Assembly (NCBI RefSeq): GCF_001277295.1
Contig: NZ_CP011456.1
Location: 2,108,001 to 2,172,000, forward strand
Source: Anabaena sp. WA102
Lineage (GTDB): Bacteria; Cyanobacteriota; Cyanobacteriia; Cyanobacteriales; Nostocaceae
DNA: 64,000 nt
Direction of reading: 5' to 3'
The notes beneath the pieces were generated by a model. That model made no database searches and was not told where the DNA came from. It was given only the letters and a program-made list of their open reading frames with translations. Positions 8,859 to 16,258 of the stretch are shown here, in pieces. Each line of letters opens with the position of its first letter. Within the stretch, counting starts at the first letter, position 1. The position numbers and the translations under genes were made by a program.

Positions 8859-10019
8859 ATGAAAATTAATCAACTAAGTTATTATGACCATAAAAGACAA
8901 TGGCGAATTGAGCCAATCGAGTTTTCTGATTTTAATCTTCTAGTTGGTGTTTCTGGCGTTGGTAAAACTAGAATTTTACAAGCAATACTTGATTTGCAAA
9001 AAATATCTGAGGGTAAATCACTCAACGGAGTTGAATGGGATATACATTTTACTTATAAAAACAATGAATATCATTGGAGTGGTGAGTTTGAGTGCAATAT
9101 CTCAAACAATTTAATATTGGAAAATGAAGAAAATAATTTCTCTAAAAATAGTAATTTCAAGATAAAGAATGAATCTTTATCTAAAAATGGAGAATTAATA
9201 ATAGATAGAAATGAAATCGAAATAAAGTTCAAGAACAATATATTACCAATCAAGCCTTCACCAGTTCAAAGTGTAGTGGAAACATTAAATGGAGAAGCAG
9301 ATATAGCAGCTGTCAAGCATGGATTCGAGAGCATAATTTCCACTGTTCAATGGTCAGATGCTTCTTTCTATAACGGTCTTATATATAATATTGTTATAGA
9401 TAAAATATTTAAGGATAGTTCTTTAGATCAAAGGATGGTTGTTGACAAAAGATATTATCAATCTAACTTGCCAGTTCAGATTAAATTAGTAATTGCTTAT
9501 TTTGAAAAAAATCCAATATTTCAAGCAATTAAAGAGAGATTTATAAATATATTTGAGCAAGTAGAAGATATCAAAATAGAACAAGATGAAGATGAAAATG
9601 AAGAGGACACTCTTTTAAATTCTATTCAAGAAAAAGCTCCTCTCACAATTAAAATAAAAGAAAAAGGCGTAAATAATTGGATTAGTGAAAAATATATATC
9701 ATCTGGTATGTATAAAACCTTAATACAAATCAGTGAATGTTATTTGACTGCTGAAGGATCTGTGATTTTGATTGATGAATTTGAAAATAGTTTAGGAGTG
9801 AATTGTATTGATATTCTAAGTGATTTACTATCTGAAAGTAGGAATTTACAATTTATAATTACCAGTCACCATCCTTATATTATCAATAAAGTTGGAATGG
9901 AACATTGGAAAATAGTTACTCGCAAAGGTGGTGTAGTAACTGCTAAAGATGCAAAAGATTTTGGACTAGGTAAATCCAGACACGAAGCATTTATGCAATT
10001 GATTAATCTCGATGAATAA
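8859..10019 (+). CDS. AAA/ABC-type ATPase of a putative two-gene defence operon
   Basis: This AT-rich gene encodes about 386 residues from ATG 8859 (a GTG 42 bp upstream is the alternative). It has a Walker A motif, NLLVGVSGVGKTRILQAI, directly after the first strand, and a Walker B, SVILIDEFENSLG, followed by LQFIITSHHPYIINK, the order seen in RecF/OLD-like (AAA_15/AAA_21) ATPases. The middle is low in complexity and acidic (EQDEDENEED). The stop codon is created by a MITE. Without it the frame continues for YNEGISA and ends TAATG, overlapping the start of the TOPRIM gene. With that gene it resembles split OLD or PARIS-type anti-phage systems. This is inference from architecture. Confidence 0.8.
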   Translation: MKINQLSYYDHKRQWRIEPIEFSDFNLLVGVSGVGKTRILQAILDLQKISEGKSLNGVEWDIHFTYKNNEYHWSGEFECNISNNLILENEENNFSKNSNFKIKNESLSKNGELIIDRNEIEIKFKNNILPIKPSPVQSVVETLNGEADIAAVKHGFESIISTVQWSDASFYNGLIYNIVIDKIFKDSSLDQRMVVDKRYYQSNLPVQIKLVIAYFEKNPIFQAIKERFINIFEQVEDIKIEQDEDENEEDTLLNSIQEKAPLTIKIKEKGVNNWISEKYISSGMYKTLIQISECYLTAEGSVILIDEFENSLGVNCIDILSDLLSESRNLQFIITSHHPYIINKVGMEHWKIVTRKGGVVTAKDAKDFGLGKSRHEAFMQLINLDE

Positions 10020-10105
10020 GCTGTTACGCAGCTAAATCTGATATTTAGTAGCCTAGAGTCCTTGCCGTAAGGCTTTCGGGCAAAAAAAGTAAATGCGTAA
10101 CAGCT
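10019..10105. mobile_element. 87-bp MITE between ATPase and TOPRIM genes
   Basis: Perfect 12-bp inverted ends AGCTGTTACGCA (10019-10030) and TGCGTAACAGCT (10094-10105) are flanked by TA on both sides. An internal hairpin is centred on CCTTGCCGTAAGG. Removing the element plus one TA rejoins GAT GAA TAT AAT GAA in the ATPase frame, up to a TAA that overlaps the next ATG by one base. Confidence 0.85.
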
Positions 10106-10128
10106 TATAATGAAGGAATATCAGCATA

Positions 10129-10794
10129 ATGAATATCTATTTTCTTGTGGAGGGAGATACTGAAGAAAAAGTTTATAAAGCTTGGCTTAAGTATCTTCTA
10201 CCAGAATTAACACGAATTGGACTACCCCATCAAGTTGATCATCATAACTATTATCTTTTCAATGCAAAAGGTCAACCGGGAATAATTGATAGACATCTAC
10301 CTGATGCTATTGCAAATATTCAAGAGTATAGTAAATATAATTATCTTGTTATTTGTTTAGATGCGGAAGAAGTTACTATTGATTATAAAAAACAAGAAAT
10401 TTATAAATGTTTAAAGTCTAATAACATTGATTTAGTAAATATCCACTTTCATATCATTGTTCAAAATCGCTGCTTTGACACTTGGTGCTTGGGAAATAAA
10501 GGAATTTATCCTTTACAAGCAGAAAATAGCCCATTGTTAGATTATACAAATTATTATGATGTTTCAATTAACTGTCCAGAAATTATGGGTAAACTGGATT
10601 TTAATACTCATGCTCAATTTCATAAGGATTATTTAAAAGAATTGTTTAAGATCAACAATCTTAAACATTATAAAATTACTAATGAAGTCATGAAAGAAGA
10701 ATATTTAGAACAATTAATAGCCAGGGTTCAAAATGAAACTGAGCATTTACCTACCTTTCAAACCTTCATAGAATTTTGTAATATGATTAAGTAG
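10129..10794 (+). CDS. TOPRIM-like putative nuclease, partner of the upstream ATPase
   Basis: The 221-residue protein opens with MNIYFLVEGDTEEKVYKAWL. VEGDTE is the first (Glu) motif of OLD-type TOPRIM domains, and NYLVICLDAEE supplies the second acidic motif. NRCFDTWCLGNK and a C-terminal helical part follow. I infer a metal-dependent nuclease or effector working with the AAA ATPase just upstream; the two genes overlapped by one base before a MITE separated them. The stop codon (TAG 10792-10794) lies at the edge of another MITE; on removal the protein would gain SKL and end at TGA. The Pfam family (DUF4435, DUF4276 or RloB-like) cannot be settled by eye. Confidence 0.7.
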   Translation: MNIYFLVEGDTEEKVYKAWLKYLLPELTRIGLPHQVDHHNYYLFNAKGQPGIIDRHLPDAIANIQEYSKYNYLVICLDAEEVTIDYKKQEIYKCLKSNNIDLVNIHFHIIVQNRCFDTWCLGNKGIYPLQAENSPLLDYTNYYDVSINCPEIMGKLDFNTHAQFHKDYLKELFKINNLKHYKITNEVMKEEYLEQLIARVQNETEHLPTFQTFIEFCNMIK

Positions 10795-10901
10795 GTGAAC
10801 ACAATAAAACCAAACTGTGTAAAGAAACGTAAAATCGCTGAAAACTTCTTTACTATTGCCTCTTGCCTCTTGCCTTGCTATAACGACAATTTTCAACGTC
10901 A
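10790..10901. mobile_element. MITE family 2, copy 1 (TA-flanked)
   Basis: It begins AGTAGGTGAACACAATAAAA and ends ACGTCAACCTACT, with TA on each side (10788-10789, 10902-10903). The interior has CTCTTGCCTCTTGCCTT heptamer-like repeats. It is the reverse of the copy at 13719-13844 and supplies the current stop codon of the TOPRIM gene. The gap from here to 11176 holds the ferredoxin leader with no other gene seen. Confidence 0.8.
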
Positions 10902-11176
10902 ACCTACTTAAATCAAAGTTGTGAAAATAACTAATGCCAGGTCAAACTCTTGCTACCAGAGGGTTTTTCTTCTGACTCCTGCTATAACTGACATCTTGCA
11001 GATGGTTAATGACAGCACAGTTTGATTTATCCCCATAAATATAAACGAACCAAATTCAACAACAGCCAAAAGCCTTGAGGATTAAGTCAAATTTAAGAAT
11101 AAATATGGTAGAATGTCCTAATAATGTCAACAAGTAGAATAGAATATTTGTCTGTTGTCAAACACTGCTGCTATAT

Positions 11177-11497
11177 ATGTCCAAAATTTACACCGTAGAA
11201 ATTAACCACCAAGGTACAAAACATACCCTGCAAGTTTCTGAAGATGAAAATATTCTTGACGCTGCCTCAGCTAATGGTTTAGACTTACCAACTTCTTGCG
11301 GTGCTGGTGTTTGTACAACTTGTGCGGCTTTGATTACAGAAGGAACTGTAAATCAAGAAGATGGTATGGGTGTAAGTCTAGATTTGCAAAAACAAGGCTA
11401 TGCGCTGCTTTGTGTTGCTAAACCTCTTTCTGATTTAAAAATCGAAACAGAAAAAGAAGAGATTGTTTATAAAGCGCAATTTGGGAAAGGTGGATAA
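11177..11497 (+). CDS. Plant-type [2Fe-2S] ferredoxin
   Basis: The 106-residue soluble electron carrier has cysteine ligands Cys41, Cys46, Cys49 (SCGAGVCTTC) and Cys79 (ALLCVAKP), the standard C-x4-C-x2-C...C pattern. The sequence is full length, with the usual acidic surface (DENILDAA; KIETEKEEI). It is a PetF-like paralogue rather than an obvious FdxH. The small gene at 11561, the DUF3326 gene and the CPBP gene follow closely on the same strand and may be co-transcribed. Confidence 0.95.
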   Translation: MSKIYTVEINHQGTKHTLQVSEDENILDAASANGLDLPTSCGAGVCTTCAALITEGTVNQEDGMGVSLDLQKQGYALLCVAKPLSDLKIETEKEEIVYKAQFGKGG

Positions 11498-11560
11498 TAA
11501 TCACCAATCACCAAAAAGTTTCTGTATTCTCAAAATCATCAAGGCAAAGGATTTAGGATT

Positions 11561-11731
11561 ATGACAACTCACTTTATTTCCGCTGAAATCGAATTGCAAC
11601 AAACTCCCACAGAATTAGAAAAAGCGATTACAGTAGAATTGGAGAAACAAGGTGAACCCCTGCGTTGGGCTATTACCGCTGTTAATGAAGAAGCACAAAC
11701 CGTAACAGTAGAAGCCGTAGTTACCGCTTAA
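11561..11731 (+). CDS. Small conserved-looking protein, 56 aa
   Basis: The frame starts at ATG 11561 and ends at TAA 11731. It encodes 56 residues beginning MTTHFISAEIELQQTPTELE, with alternating hydrophobic residues and the ending VTVEAVVTA. It sits 63 bp after ferredoxin and 43 bp before the DUF3326 start, in the same direction. Length, codon use and position suggest a real gene. I do not recognise a family. Confidence 0.65.
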   Translation: MTTHFISAEIELQQTPTELEKAITVELEKQGEPLRWAITAVNEEAQTVTVEAVVTA

Positions 11732-11774
11732 ATTTCTTCTTTGTATCTTTGCCTCTTTGCGCGAAAAAAAACCT

Positions 11775-12845
11775 GTGATACCCATCCAAAAACCATACAC
11801 AGTAATTTTAATTATACCTACCGGCATTGGGGCGGCGATTGGCGGTTATGCTGGTGATGCGTTACCAGTAGCTAGAGTTATATCACAGGTATGCGATCGC
11901 TTGATTACTCACCCCAATGTTATGAACGGGGCAAGTCTATACTGGAATATTCCCAATGGCTTCTACGTCGAAGGATATGGTTTAGATAAATTTGCGGCTG
12001 GAGAATGGGGTTTACGTCCGGTTCGCAGTAATAGAGTCGGTTTGCTTTTAGACCAGGGTATCGAACCGGAATTAATGCTGCGACACTTGCAGGTAGCCGA
12101 TGCAGCTAGAGCCACTCTAGGATTAAATATTACAAATCATGTTATTACTGATGCACCGCTAAACGTAGAATTACGAACTTCTCCATCAGGTGCTAGTTGG
12201 GGAACAATCGGTAATCCTGATAGTTTATTACGGGCTGCTGAAAAATTAATTATAGAAGAAAAAGCCGAAGCGATCGCTGTTGTTGCCCGTTTCCCCGACG
12301 ATATGGACGAAACCGCAATTAAAAACTATCATCAAGGTCAAGGAGTAGATCCTATAGCCGGTGTAGAAGCCGTCATTAGCCATTTATTAGTTCGTACCTT
12401 TAAAATTCCCTGCGCCCATGCTCCTGCCCTTGCCAGCACCCCACCAGACGCAAATTTATCCCCCCCTGCAGCAGCGGAAGAATTGGGCTACACATTCTTA
12501 CCTTGCGTTTTAGTTGGGTTGAGTAACGCCCCGCAATTTATCATTAATACAGAAAATCACAATTCTTTATCCACTGACATCTGGGCAAATCAAGTTGATG
12601 CTTTAATCATTCCTGCTACAGCTTGTGGAAGTAGTGCTTTATTGAGTTTAAGCCAGAAACAATGTCAAATAATTACAGTTGCAGAAAATAAAACTTTGAT
12701 GCAAGTTCCTGCATCCATGTTAAGAATTCCCACCTTGCAGGTAAACTCATATTTAGAAGCAGTAGGTGTATTAGTCGCTCATAAAGCAGGTATCAATCCT
12801 TCCTCATTAACAATTAACAATCACCAATTACCAATTATTTTTTAA
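11775..12845 (+). CDS. DUF3326 family protein
   Basis: About 356 residues from GTG 11775 (a TTG 18 bp upstream is possible). The N-terminus VILIIPTGIGAAIGGYAGDALPVARV, together with HPNVMNGASLYWNIPNGFYVEGYGLD and IIPATACGSSALLSL, marks the DUF3326 family of cyanobacteria and plants, whose biochemical role is unknown to me. A HIP1 site lies in the gene. It follows the 56-residue gene and precedes the CPBP gene by 6 bp, so an operon is likely. Confidence 0.85.
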   Translation: MIPIQKPYTVILIIPTGIGAAIGGYAGDALPVARVISQVCDRLITHPNVMNGASLYWNIPNGFYVEGYGLDKFAAGEWGLRPVRSNRVGLLLDQGIEPELMLRHLQVADAARATLGLNITNHVITDAPLNVELRTSPSGASWGTIGNPDSLLRAAEKLIIEEKAEAIAVVARFPDDMDETAIKNYHQGQGVDPIAGVEAVISHLLVRTFKIPCAHAPALASTPPDANLSPPAAAEELGYTFLPCVLVGLSNAPQFIINTENHNSLSTDIWANQVDALIIPATACGSSALLSLSQKQCQIITVAENKTLMQVPASMLRIPTLQVNSYLEAVGVLVAHKAGINPSSLTINNHQLPIIF

Positions 12846-12851
12846 AATCCT

Positions 12852-13433
12852 GTGATTGAACAACAAAACCAAGAACCAGAAATACCCTATTTAACACGCA
12901 CCCAAGTCTTAGTAGCAATGGGTGTAACCGCAATTATTCTCTGGATAGTTGCTAAATTATGGTTACGCTGGGGTAATATCGCGCTTTTTAAGTGGCACTG
13001 GCAAGAACAAGATTTATTATTAGGAATTAGTTTAGGTGTAATTATTACCATATTAAGTGGTTTAGCTTATCGTCTTTCCCCTTCCTACCGCAGAAGTGCC
13101 GATTATTATCTAGAAATGGTTCTTAAACCGTTAGTTTTACCAGACTTAATTTGGTTAGGACTACTTCCTGGTTTAAGTGAAGAATTATTATTTCGAGGTG
13201 TAATGCTACCCGCTTTAGGCGCAGATTATACCGCTGTGATCCTATCCAGTCTTTGTTTTGGAGTCCTACACCTTAGCGGTCCCGAACAATGGCCTTATGT
13301 AATTTGGGCAACCATTGTTGGTATTATTTTAGGTTGTAGCACCCTATTAAGTGGCAACTTGTTATTACCAATAGTTGCTCATATGGTGACAAATTGGCTA
13401 TCTAGCTATTTATGGAAAATTCAAAAACTTTAG
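12852..13433 (+). CDS. CPBP family intramembrane glutamic endopeptidase
   Basis: The 193-residue integral membrane protein has four or five hydrophobic segments and the CPBP (CAAX protease/bacteriocin-processing) motifs: EELLFRGV (EExxxR), FGVLHLSG (FxxxH) and HMVTNW (HxxxN). It probably starts at GTG 12852, 6 bp after the upstream stop, consistent with translational coupling. The substrate is unknown. All catalytic motif residues are present. Confidence 0.93.
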   Translation: MIEQQNQEPEIPYLTRTQVLVAMGVTAIILWIVAKLWLRWGNIALFKWHWQEQDLLLGISLGVIITILSGLAYRLSPSYRRSADYYLEMVLKPLVLPDLIWLGLLPGLSEELLFRGVMLPALGADYTAVILSSLCFGVLHLSGPEQWPYVIWATIVGIILGCSTLLSGNLLLPIVAHMVTNWLSSYLWKIQKL

Positions 13434-13550
13434 ATATGGTTGGCTGAGTTGTTGAGGTTCTTCGGTTATTTTTATGGAAAACCTGGTTCAAAATCATTGA
13501 AAGCCCTATTGTGTAGGCATTTCATTGAAAATATGGAAATAATTGTTTAT

Positions 13551-13574
13551 AACCCTTGTCCCGTAAGGGTTTTG
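13551..13574 (+). terminator. Candidate Rho-independent terminator after the CPBP gene
   Basis: AACCCTT and AAGGGTT pair around a short loop (GTCCCGT) and are followed by TTTG. It lies downstream of the ferredoxin-to-CPBP gene run and upstream of the convergent acetyltransferase remnant, so it could serve both strands. Confidence 0.55.
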
Positions 13575-13580
13575 TTATCA

Positions 13581-14161
13581 TCAATCCTCAATCACCATAA
13601 AAGAGACGCAAGAGCCTAATACATCAATGTCAGTAATTTTGAAGGACTCTGCTTTCTTAGTTGCCACATCAATTAATAGTTTGATTGTTTCCAGTTTGCG
13701 ATGAAGTTCCTGAACATAAGTAGGTTGGCGTTGAAAATTGTCGTTATGGCAGGGCAAGAGGCAAGAGGCAAAAGGCAAGAGTAAAGAGGTTTTGGGCGAT
13801 TTTACGTTTCTTTACACAGTTTGGTTTTATTGTGTTCACCTACTTATAACCCCAACACTGCACCAACGCGACGGGGTTTAAAAGGATTTTCTAATACCTC
13901 TAAATCAGAGGGTAAATTCGGTGGAGGTGCTTCATCATAGAGATACATTGAGATAAACCCGACTAACTCTTCTTCGTATTCCAAAACAAAACAGAAAGAT
14001 AGGGGTTTTCCTAATTGATAAGCCACATACCGCTCATAGTCAAAATCGGGTATGATTGGCATTGATTGGTCAGCAAGCGATCGCGCTTCCGCAAAGGTTT
14101 TCCATGGGGGAACGAGCGCACTTGTGTCTTCTAATGTTGCAATTCGTTGAATGTATGACAT
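13581..14161 (-). pseudogene. GNAT acetyltransferase gene split by a MITE
   Basis: The 5' part (14161-13847) gives MSYIQRIATLEDTSALVPPW through FVLEYEEELVGFISMYLYDE to RRVGAVLGL, then stops at a TAA created by the element's end. The 3' part (13716-13581) continues YVQELHRKLETIKLLIDVATK and KITDIDVL. With the MITE and one TA removed, VGAVLGL-YVQELHRK reads through in frame, which is GNAT motif A (acetyl-CoA binding). The restored product is ~150 residues. Its end, GSCVSFMVIED, does not look like a typical GNAT C-terminus, so a second lesion is possible. Confidence 0.8.
13719..13844. mobile_element. MITE family 2, copy 2 (inside the GNAT gene)
   Basis: It begins AGTAGGTTGGCGTTGAAAAT and ends TGTGTTCACCTACT, flanked by TA (13717-13718, 13845-13846). 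It is the inverted relative of 10790-10901. The interior contains GGCAAGAGGCAAGAGGCAAA heptamer-type repeats, longer than in copy 1. Confidence 0.85.
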
Positions 14162-14297
14162 ACTTACTCCAAATTGATTTACGTTAAAATTTATGGTGTT
14201 ATATATTATTCTTGGGTTAGTTAACCGAATATATTTGGGTTTACACCGAGAAAAGTTAAAGCCATCCTTACAGCTTTTCTGTTTTCTTTGTTAAGAC

Positions 14298-15623
14298 TTG
14301 AATATAATATTGGCTAGTAGTAGTGATGACCAGACAATTAGAATATGGGATATTAATAATGGAAAATGTTTGCATATTTTAAAAGGGCATAGTGGGAGAA
14401 TTTGGTCTGTTACTTTTAGTCCTAGTGGTAATAAATTGGCTAGTGGTAGTGGTGATGAAACCGTGAAAATTTGGAATACTGCTACCGGGGATTTATTAGC
14501 AAATTTACACGACAATCATCATCGAGTTCGTTGTGTGGCATTTAGTCCTGATGAAACCATATTAGTAAGTGGTTGTGATACACAAACTTTAAAACTGTGG
14601 GATACAAATACTGGAAAATGTCTGAGAACTTTACGGGGATATACAAGTTGGGTACGTGCTGTTAGTTTTAGTCCAGATGGTCAAAAATTAGCCAGTGGAA
14701 GCAATGATAAAACAGTGAGGTTATGGGATATTCACACAGGGGAATGTTTGACAACTTTAAGAGGACATAGCAGTTGGGTACGGACTGTTAGTTTTAGTCC
14801 AGATGGTCAAAAGTTAGCCAGTGGAAGTAATGATCAAACTATTAGGTTATGGGATATTGCTAGGGGAAAATGTCTCAAAACCCTAATTGGACATAAAGAT
14901 TGGATATGGTGGGTAACTTTCAGTCCTGATGGTGAAATTTTGTTCAGTAGTAGTGATGATAGAACGGTGAAAATATGGGATGCTAATAGTGGAGAATGTC
15001 TAAAAACATGGCAACCTTTAAGTAGTTGGATCTGGTCTATGGCATTGAGTCCTAATGGTAAGATTTTGGCTACTGGTGATGATGATTATCAAGTCAGGTT
15101 ATGGGATATTGACAGTAAACAATGCCACCATATTTGTATAGGACATTCTTTGCGTGTACAAGCCTTAGCTTTTAGTCATGATGGTAAAACTCTAGCAAGT
15201 GGCAGTGATGACGGCATGGTGAAGCTTTGGGATGTGAATACGGGTCAATTTTTACAGGAGTTTGAGGGACATTCTCGTGCTGTGAGAGCGATCGCCTATA
15301 GTCCTGATGATAAACTATTAGCAAGTAGTAGTGACGACCAAACTATTAGATTATGGGATTTCACACTCAGAAATACCGTCAGTTTCACAGAACATACTCA
15401 AGGTGTAGAATCACTTTCTTTCAGTCCTCAAGATCCAGTTTTAGCTAGTAGTAGCGAAGATGAAACAATTAAAATTTGGGATTTACAAAGAGGTGAATGT
15501 CGAAAAACTCTGAAAATTCACAGATTATACGAAGGTATGAACATCAACCATGCCACAGGTCTTAACCAAGCTCAAAAAGAAACAATAATCGCTCTAGGTG
15601 CTACTAATGCCAATAGAAATTAG
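14298..15623 (+). CDS. WD40 repeat protein, probably N-terminally truncated
   Basis: The 441-residue frame contains ten WD40 blades. Each has a GH-type turn, FSPDGxxLASGSxDxTxxLWD and a spacing of ~42 residues. The first begins mid-blade (LASSSDDQTIRIWD) directly after an in-frame TAA (14292-14294), using TTG as the only nearby start. The C-terminal extension HRLYEGMNINHATGLNQAQK is the tail typical of large cyanobacterial NB-ARC/STAND-WD40 proteins. I infer a remnant of such a sensor NTPase that lost its N-terminal domains. Translation is uncertain. The upstream 14162-14297 shows no recognisable remainder. Confidence 0.75.
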   Translation: MNIILASSSDDQTIRIWDINNGKCLHILKGHSGRIWSVTFSPSGNKLASGSGDETVKIWNTATGDLLANLHDNHHRVRCVAFSPDETILVSGCDTQTLKLWDTNTGKCLRTLRGYTSWVRAVSFSPDGQKLASGSNDKTVRLWDIHTGECLTTLRGHSSWVRTVSFSPDGQKLASGSNDQTIRLWDIARGKCLKTLIGHKDWIWWVTFSPDGEILFSSSDDRTVKIWDANSGECLKTWQPLSSWIWSMALSPNGKILATGDDDYQVRLWDIDSKQCHHICIGHSLRVQALAFSHDGKTLASGSDDGMVKLWDVNTGQFLQEFEGHSRAVRAIAYSPDDKLLASSSDDQTIRLWDFTLRNTVSFTEHTQGVESLSFSPQDPVLASSSEDETIKIWDLQRGECRKTLKIHRLYEGMNINHATGLNQAQKETIIALGATNANRN

Positions 15624-15779
15624 AACAGGCTGATTCTAATCTTGTTAATACGAAAATGCTTTTAATTTTTACACAAAATATCCCACCTATAAGCCATTTC
15701 AGCATTATTTGGTGGGACTGAGGATAGTTTAGTTAAGAGTTTTTCTCAAAGTCAAAACCAGGAAAAACCTAGTTATTGC

Positions 15780-16253
15780 TTAGAAATCATCAAGAAACTG
15801 ACCAATCCGATTAATTACGGGGTCTATTTCTTGAGGTTCAGGTTCAGGTATGGCTTGCGCCACGCTAACGCTATCAGGAGGAATATAAGTAAGTGGTTGT
15901 TGATTCAGGATAATTGCCAAATTTGCCACTTGTTGAGTAAGTTGCAACATTTGACTTTCTATCGCCTCCAAACGATGAGACTCCCTCGCCAAAAAACGTT
16001 CCTCAAAACCAGCTATTTGATTTTGCATCTCACCGATTTTTTGTTCAACCGTAGTTATATTTGCTGTCTTAGCAACTGCTTGTACAGTTTCTGGGACACA
16101 CAAAAATTTCCAGAGAGCCTCCTTACACAGGTCACTGAAAGTTTTATCTGGCTGTGTCTCTAAGGAGTTTTCCACCTGCGCTAACAAACTCTCATCAGCA
16201 ATTTCTGGATTGAACGTAACGGATTTAACTACCTTTTTTGACCATTGGAACAT
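15780..16253 (-). CDS. ParR-like adaptor candidate of the actin-like segregation pair
   Basis: The 157-residue protein starts 5 bp after the ParM-like gene stops. The N-terminal half (KKVVKSVTFNPEIADESLLA and KTFSDLCKEALWKFLC) has the short beta strand plus helices expected for a ribbon-helix-helix DNA-binding adaptor. Residues ~75-115 form a predicted coiled coil, and the acidic C-terminus (DPVINRIGQFLDDF) could contact the filament, as in ParR. Recognition rests on gene order and shape rather than a clear family motif. The segment VSVAQAIPEPEP is encoded by a palindromic repeat-like sequence (15849-15877) similar to one inside the family 1 MITEs. Confidence 0.65.
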   Translation of the reverse strand: MFQWSKKVVKSVTFNPEIADESLLAQVENSLETQPDKTFSDLCKEALWKFLCVPETVQAVAKTANITTVEQKIGEMQNQIAGFEERFLARESHRLEAIESQMLQLTQQVANLAIILNQQPLTYIPPDSVSVAQAIPEPEPQEIDPVINRIGQFLDDF

Positions 16254-16258
16254 CAGTT

